A DNA stretch of 64,000 bases from Odoribacter laneus YIT 12061 (lineage in GTDB: Bacteria; Bacteroidota; Bacteroidia; Bacteroidales; Marinifilaceae). Each line of letters begins with the position of its first letter. Position 1 is the stretch's first letter. Position numbers and translations under genes: made by a program. Positions 54,499-61,638 of the stretch are shown piece after piece. The notes beneath the pieces were generated by a model, which saw only the letters and a program-made list of their open reading frames with translations, searched no databases and was not told where the DNA came from. Location: contig NZ_JH594596.1 in NCBI RefSeq assembly GCF_000243215.1, forward strand, positions 1,896,892 through 1,960,891. The letters are read 5' to 3'.

Positions 54499-55224
54499 AT
54501 GTATATGATCAAACAACACTTAGGGATGATCTGCTGCCTCCTGTTGGGAGTATTTTCATCTTATGCACAAACATTTACGGAAAGCAGGAAAATTTACCCC
54601 CTCAGTACTGACGGGAATCAATATGTCGTCAGCGGTTTTACGCCCTTTCCCCATCAGAAAGACGAAGAAATTTATGCCAACGCTTTACTGTGGACAATCG
54701 AAAATATCTGCCCTAAACTGAGAGAAGGAATTGTAGAAGTCAATGTCCCGGCGAAAAGCTTTACTTGCGATCTTACATTGGCTTCCCAAGCCGGTTCAAA
54801 TCAAAAAAATACCTATTATTGTCAAGCTATTTTTCGAGTAGCAGATGGAAAACTTACCTATTATCTCTCCAATATCTTGATAGAAGCTCCCCCGTTGTTA
54901 ATGAGAAAAGTTACTCCTATGGAAAAATTATTTCCTAACAAAAAAGAGGCACATAAACAAACAAGGGATGATTTTGTACAGACTGAATCTTTATTACTCA
55001 ACAAAATGTTTGATTTTATAGAAACTCATTCGCTTTCTCCAATTACCCACTGGTCAGAAATCAGTATTCAAAAACCGGTAAAAGGTATGACGGAAGACGA
55101 ATGCCGTCTGGCCTTCGGTAAACCTTTGACTATTATGGAAACAGGCGGAGAAATCCAATGGATGTATAACAGTTCTTTTTATCTGTTTTTTAAAGAAGGC
55201 CGCGTACAAACCATTATTAAATAA
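54499..55224 (+). CDS. Secreted DUF4468-like protein
   Basis: 241 residues (239 if the third-codon ATG is used) with a signal peptide ending near SSYAQT. The first domain has the pattern of DUF4468 (TBP-like fold): FTPFPHQKDEEIYANALLWTIENICPKL and YCQAIFRVADGKLTYYLSNI. The C-terminal 60 residues (IQKPVKGMTEDECRLAFGKP...GEIQWMYNSSFYLFFKEGRVQTI) look like the small BamE/SmpA-type fold. Function unknown. It begins 14 bp after a terminator, so it must have a promoter overlapping that region or depend on read-through. Confidence 0.7.
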   Translation: MYMIKQHLGMICCLLLGVFSSYAQTFTESRKIYPLSTDGNQYVVSGFTPFPHQKDEEIYANALLWTIENICPKLREGIVEVNVPAKSFTCDLTLASQAGSNQKNTYYCQAIFRVADGKLTYYLSNILIEAPPLLMRKVTPMEKLFPNKKEAHKQTRDDFVQTESLLLNKMFDFIETHSLSPITHWSEISIQKPVKGMTEDECRLAFGKPLTIMETGGEIQWMYNSSFYLFFKEGRVQTIIK

Positions 55225-55245
55225 CATACACATTCTTTTTTATCG

Positions 55246-55281
55246 GTCTCTTATTCGGAGGTAAAGAGACGGTTCTTTTTT
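55246..55281 (+). terminator. Terminator after the DUF4468-like gene
   Basis: GTCTCTT, 11-nt loop, AAGAGAC, GG, then TTCTTTTTT. It starts 21 bp after the stop. The right arm and T tract recur inverted at 55432-55454. Confidence 0.8.
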
Positions 55282-55462
55282 CAATATTTTCTTTTATAAA
55301 CTGGAAGCTATGCTTAATTAAATCATAAGATCCACTTCAAGCACGTTTACAACCGATTTTTATGGTATAACTCATGTAACGTCAGGACCACAATAATCTT
55401 AAATTTTTCTCCCTTCCCTATTTTCTTAAATATATTGAAAAAAGAACCGTTCTCTTATTACT

Positions 55463-55497
55463 TTTTACACATTAGGGCACGTCCCTAACGTGTAAAA
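55463..55497 (-). repeat. Dispersed hairpin repeat, unit F (hairpin only)
   Basis: TTTTACACATTAGGG, loop CACGT, CCCTAACGTGTAAAA: a 15-bp stem with one mismatch. It is the hairpin end of the repeat family without the TCCAGAGGGACGG block. The last codons and TAG of the 879-residue lipoprotein gene are inside it. With A and T ends it could terminate transcription in both directions. Confidence 0.85.
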
Positions 55498-58124
55498 GTT
55501 GTGATGCTTTTCCAGGTATAGTCTTTCCAGACGTTTCCATTGATGTTTCCTATTTCTGCGCCGCTCTGATTGAGTTTCAAATCACAGTTAGGAGTAATGG
55601 TTTGCGGATCTTGTACAGGAAGATGTGCAAATACAAGATCTCCGAAAGTGATCTCTTCGGTTGTCCCTAATCTCAATTCTGTCAAAGCCGTACAGTTTCT
55701 GAAAGCCCATTTACCTATATTATTAACAACAGGCAGACTTACGTCTTTCAATGCCGTACAACCGTTAAATGTCCCTAAACTGATCGTAAATACATTGGGT
55801 AATTCCAATGTTTCCAATGCGGTACAGGAGGTAAAAGCGTAATTACCTACCGTATTTACCAACGGTAATTGTACCTTCGTAAGTTTCTCGCATCTGTCAA
55901 ATACATAAGTGCCCAATGTAACAGCCTTTGGCAAATTGATTTCAGTGAGAGAAGCCCGTGCAAATACATTATTACCAATCGTCTCTGCGATAGGCAAGGC
56001 AATTTCTTTTAGGGAAACAGCTCCTGAAAATAAATTATTTCCGACGACTTTCATAGCAGGGAAAGAGACTCTCTCTATAGCCGAACAACCGTTAAAGGCA
56101 TGTCCGTCTGCCGAAGTTTCCACAGCCGGAGCATTCACGATTTTCAATGCCGTACATTCCCCAAACATATAATTAGATAAAGCTGTCAATTTCGCCATGG
56201 AGACACTTTCTAAAGCGGTACATTTCCGGAAAGTTTCTTTACCGCAAGAAGTCAGTTTCGGCATGTCAAGTGTTACGATTTTAGTATTATAAAATGCTGA
56301 ATTACCCAGTACCTCTACAGCGCTCATATTCAGATTCGTCAATTCATAGTCCAAACAAAAAGCAAAATCCATCACCTGCTTTGCCGAAGAGATATCAACC
56401 GTGGTCAATACAGTACATTTATAAAAAGCCTTTTCTGAAATCGTCTCAGCTTTAGGCATAGATGCCGATTGAAGAGCCGTACACGACTCAAATGCCTGTA
56501 CTCCTACATTCAGCACACTGGCAAAAGACAAATGCTGCAGGGCAAAACATTCCTGAAAAGCTCTATTACCAATAGATTGGATATTACTATGACTTGCCTC
56601 TGTCAATTTTTCACACCTATAGAACATATCCTCTGTTATCGCTTGTAATTTGGGCATATGAAGAGCATCCAGGCTTTCCAAAGAAGTGCAGACGGCAAAA
56701 GAGGCTTTCCCACATTCCTCTAACTCCGGCAATTGAGCATTTTTAAGCATAGCACAATGCGACAGGAAATTATCGCCAGCTCTGACAAGCTTAGGCAGAG
56801 AAATAGATTCCAGAGCATCACATCTGAAAAAAACACCGGAACCTGCTTCTGTAGCATTAGGCAAGTTAACCTCAACCAGTTTTTTGCACATATCAAATGT
56901 TCCTTGTGCCAACATTCCTACTTTTGGCATATCTACTGAAGTAAGTCCAATACATTCAGATAAAGCATAATTTTCCAAGGTTTCCAATTCAGGAAAAGAA
57001 AGCGTTTCTAAATTCATACAGCCAGCCAGTCCAAATTGTCCAATACTTTTCAAAACAGGCATTTCAAGCGTTTGTATGTTAGACGCAAAAAGTGAATGCG
57101 ATCCGATTCCCGTTAGATAAGGAGCTTTAACAGAAATCAATTGGGGCATTGTAGGTTGCTTTGCCGACTCATCATAGAATAAATAATCAGGCATTATGCC
57201 ATTCTCGTCGTATAATACGAGATGTTCAAGAGCTGTAAATTTGTTAAGGGCTCTCCAAGCTTCTTCTGAAGGAATAGCTCCCGTAACAGTAAGTGTAGTG
57301 ATCGTGGTCGCCTGTCCTTCGGGATAATCTATCAGAGCACTTCCCTCTATCGGCGTTCCTTCTACAGGTGGAGGTACAGGTCCTACTTTCCAAGTCAATA
57401 CATTTTGAGGATCGTTTATTTCGACCACCGTCAATATTAGATTTGTATTCTTTTCATCCGCCTTTAACGTCATTTTCCAAAGCTGAGCAGCTTCTACAGC
57501 CAGCAGCTTTTCCGCTTCCCCCTCGATAAGCAATTCCTTCTCACCTCCTTTTAAGGCAATAGCCAAATTACCGGCAGGGAAATATCCTTTACGTTCCCGA
57601 TCGGCATCGACAAAGGAGAGAGCTTTGCCCTCATATCCCACAGCCGGGACGATATCCGCATATTGAGTCTCTTCCAGAGAAGCATCATACACGAAAAATA
57701 CACCCGCATTATCTTGAGTAGCAAGTACGTTTGTTTCCGTAATTTCATCCTCCACAATAATAGCTTCCACAGTCCCCTTATAAACAGGCATTTCAAAGGC
57801 CGGTTCCGTAAAAGCTGTCTTATGGGAACTCAAGGTAAGCTCGTATTTCCCTACTGCTAAATCTTCAATTGTATCATTTTCTACAAAATCCAGTTCCTGA
57901 GTACCTTCTGGTCCCTTCAAAGTCAAAGAATAACCAGTAAAATCAACCGGTAAAGCGGCTTGCCCCTCTGCTCCAGCATCCTCACTTATAAGCTGTAGAG
58001 AAGCTTTTACAACTAACATTCCCTTACCCGAACCAGGCTTTGGTTCCGGCTTAACATCATCGTCCGAACACGCGCCCAATAGCAAAGAAGCTATTGCAGC
58101 AAATAAAAAAAATCTTTTCCTCAT
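55485..58124 (-). CDS. BspA-like leucine-rich-repeat surface lipoprotein
   Basis: 879 residues. A lipobox (LLLGACSDDD, Cys19) followed by acidic residues predicts export to the cell surface. Residues about 30-250 resemble a DUF4493-type domain (GKGMLVVKASLQLISEDAG, FTGYSLTLKGPEGTQ, VGKYELTLSSHK). From about 330 to 850, roughly 22 leucine-rich repeats of the BspA (LRR_5) type run without a break, each with a core such as FxxCxxLxxVxLPxL. BspA-type proteins bind host matrix proteins or other bacteria. The stop codon lies in hairpin repeat F, so the last three residues come from the repeat. Confidence 0.9.
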   Translation of the reverse strand: MRKRFFLFAAIASLLLGACSDDDVKPEPKPGSGKGMLVVKASLQLISEDAGAEGQAALPVDFTGYSLTLKGPEGTQELDFVENDTIEDLAVGKYELTLSSHKTAFTEPAFEMPVYKGTVEAIIVEDEITETNVLATQDNAGVFFVYDASLEETQYADIVPAVGYEGKALSFVDADRERKGYFPAGNLAIALKGGEKELLIEGEAEKLLAVEAAQLWKMTLKADEKNTNLILTVVEINDPQNVLTWKVGPVPPPVEGTPIEGSALIDYPEGQATTITTLTVTGAIPSEEAWRALNKFTALEHLVLYDENGIMPDYLFYDESAKQPTMPQLISVKAPYLTGIGSHSLFASNIQTLEMPVLKSIGQFGLAGCMNLETLSFPELETLENYALSECIGLTSVDMPKVGMLAQGTFDMCKKLVEVNLPNATEAGSGVFFRCDALESISLPKLVRAGDNFLSHCAMLKNAQLPELEECGKASFAVCTSLESLDALHMPKLQAITEDMFYRCEKLTEASHSNIQSIGNRAFQECFALQHLSFASVLNVGVQAFESCTALQSASMPKAETISEKAFYKCTVLTTVDISSAKQVMDFAFCLDYELTNLNMSAVEVLGNSAFYNTKIVTLDMPKLTSCGKETFRKCTALESVSMAKLTALSNYMFGECTALKIVNAPAVETSADGHAFNGCSAIERVSFPAMKVVGNNLFSGAVSLKEIALPIAETIGNNVFARASLTEINLPKAVTLGTYVFDRCEKLTKVQLPLVNTVGNYAFTSCTALETLELPNVFTISLGTFNGCTALKDVSLPVVNNIGKWAFRNCTALTELRLGTTEEITFGDLVFAHLPVQDPQTITPNCDLKLNQSGAEIGNINGNVWKDYTWKSITTFTR

Positions 58125-58164
58125 ACATTTTAAAAATTAAAAACAGTTTTATTCATCCACTTAT

Positions 58165-58466
58165 TTATTCAGAATGTATAACCCTATAAATTACCCGATC
58201 TCTTTTAAAGAAAGGGTCTAAAAAATTTTTTAATCCATTAACAGCTTTCCCAACCTGTTCACCAAGATCTTTCAGACCTTGATGCGTTAAATCTTCGGTT
58301 CCCGTTAACCAATAGGAATCTGAAATTTTAATTCCATTTATTTCTCTCACACGAACCCATTTTGAAAAGAAATGCAAAACCTCAAAAGCTAAAATTTTGC
58401 TTTTAAATTCATCTCTTTCCTGTATCGGACTAATAAATCAAATAACGCTACATGATATACTTTCAT
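58165..58466 (-). pseudogene. Small frameshifted gene of unknown function
   Basis: An ATG at 58466 opens a frame reading MKVYHVALFDLLVR that closes after 25 codons. From about 58437 the next frame carries ISPIQERDEFKSKILAFEV and continues to a TAA at 58165 (WVRVREINGIKISDSY, LTGTEDLTHQGLKDLGEQV, GKAVNGLKNFLDPFFKR). Joined by a single-base shift the two give one protein of about 100 residues with normal composition. The second frame has no ATG of its own. I do not recognise the family. It may be a broken gene, a sequencing error or, less likely, a real frameshift signal. Confidence 0.45.
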
Positions 58467-58592
58467 TTTTTCAAATTTAAAGTATTTTAAAATATCTTGA
58501 AACTTTTTTAACCAAACAATCCTTAAAAATAATAATAAAATAACTCTCCCTTTTATATGCGCAAATTCATTATTTTTAACCCAAAAATCATC

Positions 58593-59822
58593 ATGGACGA
58601 TTGGGGAAATGTATTGAAATTCGGGAAAGATAGAAGCTCAGCAGCAGAATACAAAAATAATCTTTTGAAGAAGGCTATTTTATCCTATCTTACCACTCAC
58701 GAAGAAGCCACCATAGCAGATTTGTCAAATGAACTCACCTGGAGTGTTCCGACGGTCACAAAGTTAATTCAGGAGTTAAAAGAAGAAGGATACCTGACAG
58801 ATCTGGGTAAATTGGAAACAGCCGGAGGAAGACGCCCCAACGTCTTTGGCCTGGCAGCCGATGCTTTCTATTTTTTAGGAGTAGACATCAGAAGGCGACG
58901 TCTGGAATTCGTACTTCTGGATTTTAAAGGATATATATTGCATAAAAAACAAGAAGTACCTTTTGTATTGGAAAACACGCCGGAAGCCTTGGAACAGGTA
59001 TGTCAGGAAACAGAAAAATTTATCTCCGAGATCGGAATGAATAGAAAAGAGATTATCGGTATCGGTTTTAGCTTGACCGGAAGAGTGGACTCCAATAGCG
59101 GATATAGTTATACTTATTTTAATTTCAACGAAATCCCCTTGACTGAGGTATTACAGCAACGTTTAGGAATTCGTGCCTACATAGAAAATGACAGCCGGGC
59201 CATGATGTATGCAGAAAAAACAGCGGGGGTTGTGAAAGAAGAAAAAAATGTAATTTTCCTGAATATTGGAAGGGGAGTAGGGGTCGGAATACTGATCGAC
59301 AATAAACTTTATTCCGGGAAAACGGGCTTTGCCGGAGAATTCGGACATATTCCCTTGTTCCCCAATGAGATTCTCTGTTCTTGCGGAAAAAAAGGCTGTC
59401 TCGAGACAGAAGCTTCGGGATTAGCTCTGGAAAAAATGTTTGTGGAACATATGAAAGCCGGAGAAATCTCTGTCCTTTCAAAACAATGGAAAAAAGGAAA
59501 AGAAATCTTGCTTTACGATATTATTCAGGCGGCTCATAACGACGATATGCTGGCCATCTCCCTGATTTCAGAAATTGCAGAAAAACTCGGAAGAGGAGTG
59601 GGCATATTGATCAATTTACTAAATCCCGAATTAATTGTGATCGGTGGAACCCTGTCGCTGGTAGGAGATTATTTTATGTTACCACTGAAAACAGCCATTA
59701 ACAAATATGCCCTCAGCCTTATCAGTAAAGATACATGTTTTAAGATATCTAAATTAGGAGACAATGCCAGTGTCCTTGGAGTAGCTATGCTTATACGCGC
59801 CAAAATCATGAACATCCTCTGA
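58593..59822 (+). CDS. ROK-family transcriptional regulator
   Basis: 409 residues from the ATG at 58593; an ATG 12 codons earlier (58557) is the alternative. An N-terminal winged helix (LLKKAILSYLTTHEEATIADLSNELTWSVPTVTKLIQEL) precedes a ROK sugar-kinase-like domain: FLGVDIRRRRLEFVLLD, GIGFSLTGRVDS, FLNIGRGVGVGILIDNKL, GEFGHIPLF and zinc-binding CSCGKKGCLETEASG. NagC/Mlc-type members sense amino sugars. Located just before the sialic-acid genes, it likely represses them. The inverted repeat at 59984-60002 is a candidate site. Confidence 0.92.
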   Translation: MDDWGNVLKFGKDRSSAAEYKNNLLKKAILSYLTTHEEATIADLSNELTWSVPTVTKLIQELKEEGYLTDLGKLETAGGRRPNVFGLAADAFYFLGVDIRRRRLEFVLLDFKGYILHKKQEVPFVLENTPEALEQVCQETEKFISEIGMNRKEIIGIGFSLTGRVDSNSGYSYTYFNFNEIPLTEVLQQRLGIRAYIENDSRAMMYAEKTAGVVKEEKNVIFLNIGRGVGVGILIDNKLYSGKTGFAGEFGHIPLFPNEILCSCGKKGCLETEASGLALEKMFVEHMKAGEISVLSKQWKKGKEILLYDIIQAAHNDDMLAISLISEIAEKLGRGVGILINLLNPELIVIGGTLSLVGDYFMLPLKTAINKYALSLISKDTCFKISKLGDNASVLGVAMLIRAKIMNIL

Positions 59823-59949
59823 ACCCTACTGTTCTGTTCGGAAATAATAAGTTTAGGACCGCTCAAAAAACGACAGCAAAATGCATTTTCGGATTTACGA
59901 AAATATTTATAAATACATGCTTTATTTTTAAAAATATTTAATATATGTT

Positions 59950-59980
59950 TTTGACCTTGTAAAATTATGTATTACGTTTG
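59950..59980 (+). promoter_or_regulatory. Promoter of the sialic-acid operon
   Basis: TTTG (59950-59953), a 19-bp spacer and TACGTTTG (59973-59980) match the Bacteroidota consensus exactly. The yhcH ATG is 58 bp downstream. Confidence 0.8.
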
Positions 59981-59983
59981 TAA

Positions 59984-60002
59984 CTATTAATCGGAATAAT
60001 AG
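59984..60002 (+). promoter_or_regulatory. Candidate operator of the sialic-acid operon
   Basis: CTATTA, seven-base spacer ATCGGAA, TAATAG: a perfect 6-bp inverted repeat three bases after the -7 box, over the expected transcription start. The ROK regulator encoded just upstream is the natural candidate to bind it. Confidence 0.5.
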
Positions 60003-60038
60003 CTAAGGAAACGGAGAAGAATTTTAAACCTTCAAGAT

Positions 60039-60512
60039 ATGGTTATAGATGCTTTGAAAAATAGTGCCGCAACGGAAAAATTACATTCCGCTTTTAAACA
60101 GGTATTTGATTATGTGAAGACACACGATCTGGCAAAATTCGACTTAGGAAGAATAGAACTGGATGGAGAACGGCTATATATTAATATAGCAGAAGTTCAG
60201 GGAAAAGAAAAAAACGAGGCTGTATTGGAAACTCACAATAATTATATTGACATCCAGTTTCCCTTAAACGGGGAAGAAATATATGCCTGGGAATCCCGCA
60301 GTTTGTTGGTTCATCCCCGGCAAGTTTATAATGTAAAAGAAGACATCACCTTTTATACCGACAAGGCTGCCCTCTATTTTAAATTAACCCCCGGAAAATT
60401 TGCCGTATTTTTCCCGGAAGATGGACATGCTCCTTGCATAGGCCAGGAAAAAATTAAAAAAGCAATTGCCAAAGTACGTATAGAAGAATCAAAAATTGAT
60501 TACGATAAGTAG
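60039..60512 (+). CDS. YhcH/YjgK/YiaL-family protein
   Basis: 157 residues, cytoplasmic. The cupin-like fold shows YLNIAEVQGKEKNEAVLETHNNYIDIQFPLNGEE, with the metal-type Glu-His cluster, and FAVFFPEDGHAPCIG. YhcH/NanQ proteins occur in sialic-acid operons and are reported to speed anomer or ring opening of N-acetylneuraminate. Its place as first gene after the nan promoter, followed by nanA, supports that role. Confidence 0.9.
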   Translation: MVIDALKNSAATEKLHSAFKQVFDYVKTHDLAKFDLGRIELDGERLYINIAEVQGKEKNEAVLETHNNYIDIQFPLNGEEIYAWESRSLLVHPRQVYNVKEDITFYTDKAALYFKLTPGKFAVFFPEDGHAPCIGQEKIKKAIAKVRIEESKIDYDK

Positions 60513-60539
60513 GCTTATCTCATCTCCTGAAGCAGGGAG

Positions 60540-60565
60540 AAGGATAGCGGAGCCCTCCTATCCTT
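60540..60565 (+). other. Intercistronic hairpin between yhcH and nanA
   Basis: AAGGATAG, 10-nt loop, CTATCCTT: a perfect 8-bp stem in the 107-bp gap. No T tract follows, so it is not a terminator. It could stabilise mRNA ends or tune translation between the two genes. Confidence 0.4.
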
Positions 60566-60619
60566 GTACACAAAAGGAATAATTCATTAAAATCGGGAAC
60601 AAGTTTTAAGATATAAAGA

Positions 60620-61534
60620 ATGGAAAAAATTAAAGGATTAATCGATGCCCCTTTTACTCCGTTTTATGAAAATGGAGAAGTAAATTATGAACCGATCGAA
60701 TCGTACGCCCGCTTATTGAAAAACAACGGTTTACAAGGTGTTTTTATTAACGGTTCCTCGGGCGAAGGCTATCTGTTGACAGAAACAGAGCGGATGAAGT
60801 TGGCTGAGAAATGGATGGCAGTAGCTCCGCAAGGATTTAAGGTGATTGTACATGTGGGAAGCACTTGCGTGAAAACAAGCCGTCGTCTGGCAGCTCACGC
60901 CCAGGAAATCGGCGCTTGGGGAACCGGAGCCATGGCCACACCTTTCCCCAAAATAGGACGCATCGAAGAACTGGTGAATTATTGTGAAGAAATTGCTTGC
61001 GGGGCACCGGAATTACCCTTTTATTATTACCATATTCCGGCATTCAATAATGCTTATCTGCCTATGCTCGACTTTTTAAAAGCTGTTGACGGACGTATTC
61101 CCAATTTTGCCGGCATCAAGTACACCTACGAAAGTTTATACGAATACAATCAATGTCGTCTCTATAAGGAAGGTAAGTTTGACATGCTGCACGGGCAGGA
61201 TGAAACAATTTTGCCTTGTCTGGCCATGGGGGGAGCACAAGGAGGTATAGGAGGCACGACCAATTACAACGGACGTGCCCTGGTGGGCATATTGGAAGCC
61301 TGGGCAGCCGGAGATATTGAAAAAGCCAGGGAATTACAAAATTTTTCCCAGGCGGTTATCAACGTTATCTGTAATTACCGGGGCAATATCGTAGGAGGAA
61401 AACGCATTATGAAGCTGATCGGACTGGATTTGGGTAAGAACCGCACCCCCTTCCGGAATATGACCGAAGAAGAAGAGAATGCAATGAAAGCAGAACTGGA
61501 AGCCATCGATTTTTTTAGCCGTTGTAATCGGTAA
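60620..61534 (+). CDS. nanA: N-acetylneuraminate lyase
   Basis: 304 residues. It splits N-acetylneuraminate into pyruvate and N-acetylmannosamine. The (beta/alpha)8 barrel of the DapA superfamily shows the pyruvate-binding GSSGEGYLLTETERM, tyrosine in FYYYHIP (about 135-137) and the Schiff-base Lys167 in FAGIKYTYESLYEY. GGTTNYNGRALVGI is near residue 215. It lies second in the operon, 107 bp after yhcH. Confidence 0.96.
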   Translation: MEKIKGLIDAPFTPFYENGEVNYEPIESYARLLKNNGLQGVFINGSSGEGYLLTETERMKLAEKWMAVAPQGFKVIVHVGSTCVKTSRRLAAHAQEIGAWGTGAMATPFPKIGRIEELVNYCEEIACGAPELPFYYYHIPAFNNAYLPMLDFLKAVDGRIPNFAGIKYTYESLYEYNQCRLYKEGKFDMLHGQDETILPCLAMGGAQGGIGGTTNYNGRALVGILEAWAAGDIEKARELQNFSQAVINVICNYRGNIVGGKRIMKLIGLDLGKNRTPFRNMTEEEENAMKAELEAIDFFSRCNR

Positions 61535-61638
61535 AAAATGAAAGCCAATGGCTTTTATCAACCGATCCGCTGAAGGGTATAAATCCTGGTCTTATTACAT
61601 TAGGGGAGGAATCCGAATATCTATAGAGCCTTAAAATC

